Below are positions 9,432 to 20,674 of a stretch of DNA of 21,926 nt, piece after piece. A program made the translations under genes and the position numbers. Position 1 is the first letter of the stretch. Each line of letters opens with the position of its first letter. The notes under the pieces were generated by a model that ran no database searches, was not told where the DNA came from, and was given only the letters and a program-made list of their open reading frames with translations. Origin of the DNA: Apostichopus californicus (taxonomy: Eukaryota; Echinodermata; Holothuroidea; Aspidochirotida; Stichopodidae). The DNA lies in contig JAIPMN010001922.1 in the NCBI GenBank assembly GCA_020650975.1, forward strand, positions 1 to 21,926, written 5' to 3'.

Positions 9432-9800
9432 TCTGAGCCCGTTCCGTAATCCAACAGTGGGCAAAAATACGGGTCCACGGCTTCGAAATAGGGAATAAAT
9501 CACAATATAAGTCCGTATTTTTCCAGAGCGATGGAGTCAAGTTGTCCCTTGCCACTATCCAATTGCTAATGGAGTGTGTGTGTGTACAGAGCGGTTACTG
9601 CTTTGTGCGGATTTACTAAGCTCCTCCCCTTTTGTGAGCGGCATTGGGCAGTGTTGAATTCAATAGGGCTCTGTAGTTTTAACTTCGACTGCAGCGGTAG
9701 TAAGCTAGCTTGCAGATGTTTGTAGGTGCTGTAGACACTGTTTTTGTTTTTCTCTCTGGAACAAACTAGTAAGTAGTTTACTGCCAAGTAAGTTTCAGTA
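9432..9800 (-). promoter_or_regulatory. Probable 5' leader and proximal promoter region of Delta
   Basis: This is placed by position immediately upstream of the start codon. On the minus strand there is a CCAAT box (9647-9643) and a GGGGAGGAG GC-box-like element (9629-9621). A second CCAAT is on the plus strand (9559-9563), and a short GT run is at about 9574-9584. I see no convincing TATA box, so the transcription start cannot be placed. Confidence 0.35.
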
Positions 9801-10224
9801 AGTTAGGAAAAATGAGACCGCGCTGAAAATTCGACAAATATTAATAAATGTTTTTGGCGAAAAATTCAGATTTATTAGATATGGTCAACGAGAAAACTGC
9901 GAATCACATAGGCTATGAATGCAATAGATACTTATTTTAAATATTAGATACACCTTCTATGTGAAAAGATGAAATAGCGATTCCAGAAGACAAGAGTGAT
10001 AACTGTGAGTTGTTGCACCCTGTGGCAACCAGCTCAAAACTAACCAATCAAGAGTTTGGTTTCGTATAATAAGAAACAGCCGAAGTAATGCTTACATTTA
10101 ATGATCGTCTGTTTTGAGGATTTCCAGGACAAAGCAGCCACAAGAAAGATGTACAGACCTTATCGAACTGCTAATACTGTGTCCACATTGAAGACCCTAC
10201 TTAAGTCTTTTTGTCTGCAAGGCT
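9801..10224. other. Upstream non-coding DNA, nothing specific seen
   Basis: AT-rich sequence without recognisable coding, RNA or repeat features, apart from a weak imperfect hairpin at about 10009-10035. Confidence 0.5.
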
Positions 10225-10860
10225 TAAGCCGGGGCACGCGAACCAAGCTTTTTGAGTCCATTATAGATCCGTAGCCTCACTAAGTTGACTTGTGGTGAAA
10301 TGTTGTCAACTGCACACCCCATAAATCACCCTGCAAGCTGCGTGGGTTTGTTAAATTCATTTGCATAGGGATTTGCCAAATTCCATCACAGCCATAATTT
10401 CTTTTAATTCCCGCCATAACCGTTCCGAGCATAGTCATATCGTCAATTTGTTATCAAATATTGTTTGGATCTGCCACGCGCCCAAGTTTTGGCAATTGCC
10501 GAGAATCCACTCGTTGCCCTCAATAGTAATCTTTGTTCTATAACCCTCTTAGAAAAAAAAAAGTTTGTCAATTTTGGACTCTTTGTTCGTGTCGCGTGCG
10601 GCCTGTCAGTGAAGCCCTTTGTCCTACCCTTCATTCTATTTGTTGAGGTATGGTAAGAGCCCGTCTGTGCACCTGTCGTGATTTTAGCACACCCCCTTTG
10701 TTCCCCTCGTATTCATATTCAAATATACACTCACATAAGCAAGGTGACCTACGTCGGGGACCAATCAGCACACAGCGTATAGCGTTACATACCAACGTAG
10801 GGAATGAATCTGTGAATGAATCTTTACTGTGTAATGCAAATGAGCCACGCGAATGGGTCG
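10225..10860. promoter_or_regulatory. Candidate proximal enhancer: Hes sites plus CTTTGTYC motifs
   Basis: Four CACGCG cores lie within about 620 bp: GGCACGCGAA (10233-10242), GCCACGCGCC (10473-10482), CGCACGCGAC on the minus strand (10600-10591) and GCCACGCGAA (10844-10853). Among them are four CTTTGTYC motifs (10531-10538, 10581-10588, 10617-10624, 10696-10703), resembling Sox/TCF sites. Their density exceeds the surrounding sequence. The region lies roughly 0.8-1.4 kb upstream of the Delta start codon. Hairy/Hes repressors recognise GGCACGCGMC, and in sea urchins HesC represses delta, so a repressor-responsive module is plausible but unproven. Open frames here on both strands show no protein domain. 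Confidence 0.45.
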
Positions 10861-12380
10861 GTCTGGCTCCTGTCAATCCAAGTGTTTCAAGCTTTGTAGT
10901 ACGGGGTGACAATTTCTAGGACAAAATTGTGCTCTCTGCTATTTGGTTGAAGCAGAAAAATGACAAAAACAAAACATCTCCAACAACACACGGTTCTTCT
11001 TCTAAAATCTGCATTTATAAAGTTTAGACGTTCATGACTGTTTGAGATAATTTGCACCAAATTCAAGATGCATGTAATGAGACTAAGGCCCTATTCCACT
11101 CTGTGAAAATGATTTTAGTGATAAGCTGGTTCTGTGTAAAACATATCAACCTGACTATATAAACAGGTGGTCGTATCGTTAAAAAAAGTTTGATTTAATA
11201 TCCACTCTTTTTTATAAACTTCTTAGCGGAAATATGTCAAACGATCGAGTACACATGCATTAACGTAATAGTAATTACTATAGTCTGTATTCAAGTCATC
11301 GTATATTAAGTTGTGGACATATCTCCTTCAATTCGGTGCCAGGAAGGTTGCCCTACCCAGAGGTATAATCATTACACGATCACGCAGTTCTGGCCAAAGA
11401 AAATTGGGTTTGGAAGTGGAGTCAGTTTTGGATTAGAGTGGTTGGTTTCAGTGTCCATTGCCTTCCTTGTAGCCTGGACTTCTTGCTTTTAAAGTATTTC
11501 GGGGGGGGGGGGGGGTATGGAGCAGTATCTCAGTTTTTTGTAGGTACCGTATAGGCCTATGTTATGGTTGTCTATTTTGACAACCAAATGGTCACAGTCC
11601 TGGATGAATAAAGACTGGATTGACAATGCTGTTAGCGTCTCCTGGTTCTGTTACTTTAAATTTAGTATTGAATTCAAACAAAAAATTTCCATAGGTATGA
11701 ATCGAAAGAGTCACAGACATATGCTACTCGGATTTCTAAATGCTTTGGAGACATTCTTCATGTGTAGTCTCTTAAGCAACTTGCTCATCATTTTGAAAGC
11801 TAATTTTTTTTTCATTGTCGTTTTATACTGAAATTTTGTTCTTGAACTCTTCTATTTCTAAGTAACCCTTGTAAACCCTAATTATGTAGGCCTATTCAAA
11901 ACTGCCTTGTGGAATATCTATTATAGGCTCCATGAACCGTACAAACCAATGTGCATATGCATATACATATATAGAATGTGTGGTATACCAATAATTTGGG
12001 GAAAGGTGACCGCGTTATGCCATTACCAGCGGAAATCCTAGGCAGCCGTATTATCAGGTCATTTTCGTATAAACCACATAACAACCTCAGTAAAAAGAAA
12101 AGGGACAACATTCCGAAACATCAACACACAGACATCGCCCGGTGTATGACCTACGTCCCCTGATCAGCGACGGTACAGTTTTATATCACTCTTGATGGTT
12201 ATATATTAACCTAGCCATATTTATGGAGTGGTTTAGCACGAGCGTCATGCATGCCACGTGCCATAGCCAAAGTTATCTGTTTATGTCCTCCTCAGCGCTC
12301 CATAAAGGCACCGTCGAGTGCCGACTTGCGAACCCTGTTTGTTTGTCTTTTCGTCTTACACAGTATAGTCTACTCTTCGA
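10861..12380. other. Upstream non-coding DNA
   Basis: No gene is supported. It contains a 15-base G run (11501-11515) and TAGGCCTA palindromes (ATAGGCCTAT at 11551-11560; 11887-11894). A CACGTG E-box lies at about 12256-12261. Confidence 0.5.
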
Positions 12381-12382
12381 GT

Positions 12383-12392
12383 GGCACGCGAA
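12383..12392 (+). promoter_or_regulatory. Hes class-C site GGCACGCGAA
   Basis: An exact decamer identical to those at 10233 and 14241. It lies between the two denser clusters and matches nine of ten positions of the Hairy consensus GGCACGCGMC. Confidence 0.4.
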
Positions 12393-14019
12393 CATTCTGT
12401 CGCTATATGTGTGCTTCCCTGGCAACGTGCCAAATCTTTGGGACATACAAGCAGGAGACGCGAGCTAATTTGCGTTGGATTAAACTCTACAATATAGGTG
12501 GCGCTTGCTCAAATAACATTTGCGTCATTTAAACAAGTTTGAGAAATCTTATTTAGGCCTAGATCTATATCTCAATAATAATGTATTTGTTTTGTCATAT
12601 CATACCCCATTGTTTTCGAGGGTTAATTTATCTGGTGTGTCATATAGGCCTCCGAGTAAAACGTTTGTACACGAGGTAGGATGTGGGGGGGGGGGTTGCC
12701 ATATTTGTTACATCGGTGATATATCTCGAACTTTACTATGTGAGGACTCCATGATACAACTAGGTAGTATGTCATACTGGCCTGATACAAGCAAAGATAT
12801 TGAATTGGCGTAAAGCGTTCGCTTTCTATAGCCTTATAACCTGAACTTATTCACGGCGACAGTTTCAGCATTATCGTTTGGTCTCGTGGGCAATGTGTCG
12901 AACGTTAAAACAGGTATAACTGTATATTAATATAGTTGTCACCTCGTTTCCCCTAAAACTCGTAAATTACCAGATGTTACATCACATCATGGTGATCACT
13001 ACTTCCGTTCAAGTTGCTCAAAGAGTTAATAACGGGATAATTCATATTTTAAGTATTTTGCCATTCATTTTTAGCTCTTCGATATGCAATTAGACTGCTG
13101 GGTGCAGGGATTTGTACTTCTGATATCTTGGCAAACAGATGATGTACTAATATCTTAAAACCATACAGGGTTTGTATTAATACCTCGCATAGTTCATAAT
13201 TGTTTCCAAAATGTAACACACCCAACAACTGCATAATACTCTTTTGAGTATGACCAATATCCATATATGCGATTACCCTTATAAACTATATATATATCAG
13301 CTCTTGTCTTCTATCGTGCCCTTAAATGATTATTAAACGGAAAATAGAGACTTATAGGGCACTGACAACTTGCCCTTATTTTTCAAAGATTTCTTCCTGT
13401 ATATGTCTTTTCATTTTGAAACTCTATTGACAAGCAATAACGTGCTATAATGTATAGTGACCAAAAGAAGCGATGCAAGACTGCATGCAAGACCGATGGA
13501 AGAAACAAAAATATGATCTAGGAGAAAATCCAAATCCCCCATTGTGATGACATGCAGTTATACGCATGTTATACGCATGTCGGTAAAACTACACGTTTTC
13601 AAATGCTTACTAACAGGTTTACCTCATGGTAGACACAAACTTCATACCGTGTAGGCCAGACGAAGGGGGGGGGGGAGTAGATATTCATCACTGGGGTCAA
13701 GTGGGGAAGAGACGGGGCCCGGTGAAATATATGTAAGTTCTTAATTTCATGAATTTATGAAGAAGAAAAAAAGAGGGTCCGGTGAAATTGGTTCAATTAT
13801 CCCCTTGCATGTAGGTATAGGGAAAAATCTCTCTTTTCAACTCAAGCCACTGAATCAGTTGATTGAAACTTGTAATATAGTAGGAAGATAGGCAAACCAA
13901 GGAGTCTCGATAAAAAACGTTCTGATCAGTCATTTCTTTACAGGATTATACCAATAATTGTCACGGTTCAGGTACTCTGTTTGATCTAATCCCTGAATGG
14001 CGCAGCACTAGGTCAGTCA
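12393..14019. other. Upstream non-coding DNA
   Basis: No gene is supported. It contains G runs at 12685-12695 and 13665-13675, a TAGGCCTA at 12554-12561, a tandem duplication of TTATACGCATG at about 13559-13580, and a near-repeat of GGGYCCGGTGAAAT at about 13717 and 13776. Confidence 0.5.
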
Positions 14020-14360
14020 ATAACAAAGACTTATAGTGGGCACGCGTCCCCCCTTTGTCCATGCCTTGACCATGCTGCAATCAATGAACTTCCTCCTCTT
14101 CTTGTTACGTAATCTTCGCTATGAACGGATTTGACTTGGTTATACATTGATGAGCGAGCCGTTGTGTTCACTTGTCATCTATTGTGTGTTGATAAACCCC
14201 TTTGTCATTTTCGTTAAAAGGTAAGCTTATTATAGCGTGTGGCACGCGAAGCCATCCAATGCATTGGGTCACACAATAAGGGCCATCTGCTTGGTAAAGA
14301 GGAAATCTCAACAAACGTTATAAAACCGTTTCGTCCCCTCTTTTCGGCTCTTTGTTCCTA
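14020..14360. promoter_or_regulatory. Candidate distal enhancer with the same motif mix
   Basis: Two Hes-type sites, GGCACGCGTC (14039-14048) and GGCACGCGAA (14241-14250), sit with AACAAAG (14022-14028), CTTTGTCC (14053-14060), CTTTGTC (14200-14206) and CTTTGTTCC (14350-14358). This is the same pair of motif types as in the cluster at 10.2-10.9 kb, about 4.6-4.9 kb upstream of the Delta start codon. The assignment rests on motifs only. Confidence 0.4.
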
Positions 14361-17300
14361 CTTACGTTATAAATATTTATGACTGGTTTTCAGTACAAGA
14401 CACCTCTTTAGCTGCATACAAAAGATTCCACTTGTTTAATTTACTTATAAGTACGTAAAACTGTTAAAAGAAAAACAATATAGATATAAAAGCCCAAAAA
14501 AAAAACGGGTTGTGTCTTTAACAATCTCATAACACATTCATGATTCAACAGATGCGTCTATTACTTCGATTGAACAGATTTTCATAACTACTACACAACA
14601 ATTTCAGCAGTATAGACCTATATGTCTCGTTTTCCCTAATCTGACAAAAATGTTTATATATATTGGTTGTTAGAGATTTTCCAACCAAGACAGATCCTTC
14701 TGGAAACACGAACACATTATAAGCAGTTGTAATTTTTTTTGGCAGGATATGAGAAAAATACAACCATTGGTCAAAAATGACATTTTCAGTATTTCAATAA
14801 AGTAGATCCAATTATAAAAACGACGAAGAACGAGAAGCCAGTTAGCAGAAACGTTTATGACTGATGATTAAAACGAATGACATACTATTAACAGAACATC
14901 TGGGTTTGGTGAAATGACGATCGATATAAGGGTGTTCTACTCTAGATAGATGAGGTCGGTAAGGGGGGGGGGGGGAGGAAGGGTTCGGGTGGAGACGGAT
15001 GTGATGTTTGTAATGTCTGTTATTATTTGTTCGGGTTTTGTTGTGGCATTGTCTTGTTGTCTTGTGTTAACCTGTTTTGAGAATTGGTTCTCTTTTTATA
15101 TCTTTGTCTTCAGGTATTTTCCAGTGGTAAACTCAAATTTGCCTCATTTTGTTGCAAATATTTCTTTATTAATAAGTGGAAACCACACGCAATGTAACTT
15201 TGACTCATATATTAACCCTGAAACACGCGCACACGCACGCACACACACACGAACACACGCACACACACGCACGCACAGTTTAAGAAAACATATCGTTATA
15301 GCACACTGTAAAGTGGTTAAGTATAATTAAGTACAACATTGCAGGTAGCAACCTATATAGGAGATATTCAGTAACGAATTAAAGGAAAAGGCTGCGACGG
15401 TATTTACAGTTAAAATTTATTCCATCACGAGTCACATGGCTAAAGGGTGTATGAGAGATGGATAACTAGGTTCCATCCCTTGTCTCTTCGGTTCGGTTCG
15501 GTTAACCGACATTGGTTGGTTCAAAGACACGTCAAGTTCAAAGGCCTGTCGAAATTAGAAGAATAGAAAGAAACAATTCGGTACTTGACTGCCAACATTG
15601 TCTATCAGAAAGTTGCTGTTGTGGGCAGAACAAGAGGAGGCGAGAAGGGGATCGGGATCGAGGTGAGGGTCGGTATCGTGATGCATGCTACAATAATCCA
15701 TTGCGGGTCCGACACGAACTGTCTGGACCGCTTGCACCACTCGGGAGCTTTTTCGCCTATACAGCGGTTTTATTTACAGTCCACGTAAATCCAACCTCCC
15801 CCCCCCACCCCTTCCCGCCCGTTACGTTTGTTGGCCATGTGGGTAGTGAAACATCGCAGTCACAAGTTACCCCGCCCCCCCCCCCAACACACACCTATAC
15901 TCGTAGTACTGAATGCACGGGATGGGGCATGCTTACATATACTAATGGAATACATTTATGTAACTGAGGCATGTATACAGTAAACGGTCATTCACTTATC
16001 TCTCGTGGCATGAAGGTGAGGAGAAGGGTGTTTCACTACATAGGATATCAAGATGATCCGATTCACTTCCCCCCCCCTTCTTTCTTCTTCTTCTTTTTAA
16101 TTTCTTTTCTTCTCTTTTTTGGAACACGTTTTGTCAACAGAGCTGTGTCTGATATAATGATTTTCTAGTCTTACAGAACAATTTTGAGAGTGGCGTCATT
16201 GGGGACGTGTAATTAATTCTTAGTTAATGTATACCTTGTATAACAGGAAATCTTTTAACTGATTGAACATTCAGTTGAGCGATGCTTTAATGTTTCAAAT
16301 AATTAATCCGGATTCGTCTCATGTCTGAGTTTTTTTTATATATTCTATCACGTTCGGTTCTCTCAATAATTAAGTATTGAGACCTTGAAAGACAAAATAA
16401 AAACTAATCCTTTACTAGTAACATGAGCTCGCTGTTTGTACAGTTCTTTACTGACTTTGAGACCTATAAACACGAAGAGGGGCAACATTGTCCTGCTGCC
16501 CTGAAGATCACAAAATATGAAGATTGATAAGATGTTAAATACAGCGGTGTCTTGAAATGCTGTCGAATGCCATGCAGATAAGATATTAAAAGTTTGCAAT
16601 TACAAATATTTAAGTTATGGAAAGAACCTAGGCCTATTACTGTTATATCGTTTTTAGAGAAGGGGAGAAGGTGGAAAACGTATTTCAATACACAGTTAGT
16701 CGTATAGTATTTAGATCTTTTCCTTCAACGTTCAACGTGCAATAAATATATCCCTTTTTATACCAGTTTTGAACAGACTACATTACGAAGGCCTATATAT
16801 TAAAACACCTATATTTAGACAAGGATTTCAGATGCTTTATACTTTTATATGTTTATTTCTTGAACAAGAATAACCTGAGTAAGTTTACATTACAATTAAG
16901 CCAAAAATTACGGTAAATCAAAAAATAATAATAATAAAATATTCGTGCAGGTAATTGTTTAGTTAAATTTCCTTTGTAGTAAGTTATACTTTCAATTATT
17001 ACGTGAATGCACGTGTATGCATTCATCACCGTTTATTTGATAACTTCAGCTATATTTTGATTAGTTACGAAGACTTGCAGTGAACCTATACTCGTCTGCT
17101 CGTAGCCTACGCATATTCTATAATAACGTCTATAATCTACAGACAATTGTGCCGAGGGGGGAGGGGGGGGGTATAACGTACTTACCTGACTATACGTTTA
17201 CAGCATGTATGTCATTTAATAGCCACCCCTCCTCGCCCCATCCATATCTCATATGATTTCATTAAATATTATTCAGGCCAATTAACGATGTAACAACAAC

Positions 17301-17445
17301 ATTATACAAGCAATATATACATATTCCTGCATATAGAAGATCATAATTGAAGCAATTGATTGTTTCACTTATAACAATCCACCTGGTATTTACTCTTTAC
17401 ATCTTGATCGATCCACGTGTGAAGACAATACTTCAGCTGCCACTT
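14361..17445. other. Upstream non-coding DNA with simple repeats
   Basis: No gene is supported; the open frames of 126 and 151 codons at 14950-15330 and 15512-15967 are low complexity and lack any domain. Contents: G or C runs (14963-14975, 15798-15806, 15875-15885, 16069-16077, 17163-17171), a pyrimidine tract at about 16066-16121, a CGGTT pentamer repeat ending in the palindrome CGGTTAACCG (15499-15508), TAGGCCTA at 16629-16636, (AAT)n near 16925-16938, and an 8 bp stem hairpin at 17004-17025. Confidence 0.5.
15223..15277. repeat. Interrupted (AC)n/(CACG)n microsatellite
   Basis: Alternating AC and ACGC units run over 55 bp. The purine-pyrimidine alternation could adopt Z-DNA. One CACGCG here (15224-15229) belongs to the repeat and should not be counted as a Hes site. 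Confidence 0.85.
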
Positions 17446-17970
17446 GAATTGCTCCTTTCAATGTCCTGTAAGTGTTAATGTTGTTGAATCGCTCCAATCA
17501 ATTTCCTGTAAGTGTTAATGTTATTAAATTGCTCCATTTAATTTCCTGTGAATGTTAACGTTGTTGAATTGCTCCTTTAGTTCAATGTCCAAGTGTTAAT
17601 GTTACTAAATTGCTCCATTTAATTTCCTGTAAATGTTAACGTTGTTGAATTGCTACGTATAATGTCAAGTAAGTGTTAATGTTTTTGAATCACTCCTTTC
17701 AATTTCCTGTAAGTGTTAATGTTTATTGGATTGGGCATTTTAATTTCCTGTAAGCGCTAAAGCTGTTGAATTGCTCCTTTCAATATCCTCTATAAGTTTT
17801 AGTGTTTATTGGATTGCTCCATTTAATTTCCTGTTAGTGTTAATGTGGTTGTATCGCTCCAAGTCATTTCCTGTAAGTGTTAATGTTGTTGAATCGCTCC
17901 TTTCAATTTCTTGTAAATGTTAATGTTATTGAATTGTTCTATTTAATTTCCTGTAAATGTTAATGTTATT
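17446..17970. repeat. Minisatellite, 13 tandem units of about 40 bp
   Basis: Units start at 17446, 17486, 17526, 17566, 17607, 17647, 17687, 17728, 17768, 17811, 17851, 17891 and 17931; lengths are 40-43 bp. The shared core is GAATTGCTCC, then TTTCAATTTCCTGTAAGTG, then TTAATGTTGTT. Units diverge by several substitutions each, so the array is old or under little homogenisation. Two sub-types alternate, CCTTTCAATTTCC and CCATTTAATTTCC, which suggests growth by duplication of dimers. Frames are closed by stops, so it does not code for protein. Confidence 0.92.
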
Positions 17971-20440
17971 GATCTCAATCAACTAAAGTTTCAAACAGTT
18001 TGTTAAATTAGTCCCAAACTTCCAACCCCTACACACACGCAAACGCACGCATACAAACAAGAATACCATGAACTTGCGCATAACACGCATAAGGAAGCTA
18101 TATGCTTATTAACAAAAATTCAATTCAAACAGTTTAGCGTCTCTTCAGCTATGCAAACATATTAGTCAACTCCAACCCGTGCTCCGGTGCCGGGTACGAT
18201 TATAAACAAACCACGGAACAAGTGAGCAGGGTACAACCCGCGCCGACATTTTATGATAGTTTACGTCTCAGAACAAGTCAAGTTTTGTGTCACAGGAGTA
18301 GTTTACACCCTTAGCATTCAGGCGGCCCTCAATTGGATACACAAATTTATTATGGCTCGCAAGAGCATTTTCGTGCCCACCCTATATACAAACAGCAAAT
18401 TATTGCTATAGATAATGCAAAGGTTACCATCTGAACACTGATGAAATCATGATGTTGTTTTACTCCATATTCATTTTCATTTATTTCTTACAAATTTTTT
18501 TTAAAGACGATTAAATATTGGAACTATACCATTAACAAAAGTATATATGTTACGTTTTTATGTTGAAATATTTCTACATTTAAAGAGGATATAGTTTATT
18601 TCAATGTCGAGTCATTTACAACAAAGTTTGTCTTTCACAACCAAGCAGAGGGATAAAGGCTATTATAATATGATTCTCTTAACATTGCCTTCATGTCACA
18701 ATAAACCGCCTTAATCCCCGTAAACACGACCTGGATTTCTGTAGTGTTTTAGTTATTCCTATATTAAATCGGGTCAACACACAACGGGGGATTTTCACCA
18801 ACATCGTGATGTCAACATGTCTGTTTGTTATTTGTCTGCCCTTTAACAATCTTTACCCTCGTGTTATAACTTCAAAAAACTAAAACAGGCTTATTTTACG
18901 AAGTCTTGGGTTTGTTAGTCAAAGGTATAGGCCACACATGTATATATAATACGTATAACCGCTTCTCAGCGGATGTTTAAAGCTTTATTGGGATTCAAAT
19001 TGCCAGGTTCTGGTGGTATGCCTAATATTCTTTAAACTAATGATACAGAGGTTTCGAGAACCTGATAGAACCACGGGGACAATGATGTAGCCGGGTCCTC
19101 GGTTTGTACTCTTCACTGTTTTTTTCAGTATAGGCCCTATATATGATATGAAAATATGAACAGGCCTACAAATTTTTTTCATCCCATTTTTCCCGGCCCA
19201 TCAACAATCCACGCCCCCGCCTCCCCCCCCCCCCTCCCCCTAACAAGCAGCGATATGCACGATATATATTTCAAATGAAGGTTTGCATTAACGTATTACA
19301 TATAATATGTGCAGGGGGACGCAACATTTTCTCTAAGAAATGGAGACAAAACTTTACCTTGAACAAGTTAATGGTGAGTCCAAAAAAAGTTAAATATCAA
19401 TATTAGCTTAGGCCACTATAACGTTTACGACCTGTCCAATGTATGGACCTTTAACTACAGCTTTAATATAGGAGGCGAACATTGTTATTGTAAATTAGTA
19501 ATTAGGCTGCTTGTGTTAACACTTTTAATGTCGAAATTAACACAGTCACACTTTTAGAGTGTCCAGATAAATGAAATTCATTACACAAATGAAATTCATG
19601 ATTATCAAAGAGTGACTGTTTCTAATATGAAAGATTATAATAGCTTAAACTTGCTAGAATTGTCTCTGAGGAGTATAGACAGTGAAACCACTCCTCGAAA
19701 AAAAATAAACCTGCACACTTTCAAAAAGTGAATTCTCACTCTTTGCGGAATTGATAGTCAGGGTAATCGACAATTTAAACAATATACACCATTCCTGACG
19801 TTTATGTCAAAACAGTGATATTTTCAATAGTTCATTTGACTCCCCCTCCACACTCCCTCCACACCCCTCTGCCCTTCTCTATATCCCCTCCACTCATCCC
19901 ATTATGAGTGCATAAACAACCTGTATTGTGTTCCCTGCCTATATCTCATATTTGTTGCCTCGCCTCACCTCTCACTACATTCATATCAAGCTGATGAAAC
20001 CGAACATGGGTTTCATTTCCCTCCCCCTAAATCTAGAACGTATGTAACAATGTTATATTCCCGAGAGTAAATTTGAAACATTTGTTGAGATGTTTGTTTA
20101 TGTCTCATACTGTAATTGGTTTTATCTATTGCAGATTATAAGGACTCCGATACGCTCTGTGATCAGTCAGGAATCGTCTTTCTCACCAGCTCCCACCGGA
20201 AGAGAACGACAGTTATAAAGATGTGTTTTTATGCGAATTAAAATGGTTATTTTGTGGCGGTAAATTGTAAGAACATGTCAAAGAAGAAACACACATATTA
20301 CGTGCATACATGATATACCCGTGTGTTATATTATTTGCATGCGCCACTCTATATGTTCGTTATCACATATTTCCTTTCACTAGGAGCAGAAGTCAGGATT
20401 TGATTTAAAATGACATAAAGAGTTTTCTTCATCACTCGTA
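17971..20440. other. Distal upstream DNA
   Basis: AT-rich, with no gene supported. Contents: a 12-base C run (19223-19234), a duplicated AAATGAAATTCAT (about 19570-19595), and a C-rich pyrimidine tract with CTCCACAC/CTCC words (about 19840-19895). Confidence 0.5.
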
Positions 20441-20442
20441 AC

Positions 20443-20674
20443 CAAGGATGTAGTCCGACCTGCCGAGAGGGGGAAGGGTCAGGGGAAAGGGGGAGGCTAC
20501 ACCCCCCTTGGCCCTGGGTCAATCAGGGCGTATGGAAAAATATGGAGGGCCCCGGAATATGATATGAAGAAAAATAGAAAGAATAAGAGGTCTCTATTTC
20601 TGATTGGTGCGGCTGGTATAATATTGACTGCCGGTAAATGCTGACCGCCACCGACCAGCGTAGCTACATCACTG
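20443..20674. repeat. Possible short interspersed element with weak inverted ends
   Basis: The left end has GGATGTAG (20446-20453) and the right end CTACATCACT (20664-20673), inverted relative to each other with further partial similarity inward. The inside is GC-rich (GGGGGAAGGG, CCCCCCTTGGCCCTGGG) in AT-rich surroundings. Elements with TGATGTAGCTACG-like ends are common in marine invertebrate genomes, from general recollection. The boundaries are approximate. Confidence 0.4.

Noticed and set aside
9432-9503. Upstream in-frame extension of the signal peptide to position 9503
   Set aside because: The triplet at 9503 is GTG, not ATG. No in-frame ATG occurs before the TGA at 9539-9537, and the 9431 ATG has a good Kozak context.
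10361-10919. Several 60-93 codon open frames on both strands
   Set aside because: They overlap each other on opposite strands, have no recognisable domain or splice pattern, and coincide with the motif cluster. They are probably chance.
15224-15229. CACGCG as another Hes site
   Set aside because: It is part of the AC/ACGC microsatellite.
14950-15330. 126-codon frame with a hydrophobic segment and a His/Thr/Arg-rich tail
   Set aside because: It begins in a G run and ends in the AC microsatellite. The hydrophobic stretch comes from T-rich DNA.
15512-15967. 151-codon frame
   Set aside because: It crosses two C runs that give Pro repeats. No domain, and no support from the other strand or from splice sites.
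17446-17970. CRISPR-like array
   Set aside because: Units are contiguous and diverged with no unique spacers, and the context is animal nuclear DNA. It is a minisatellite.
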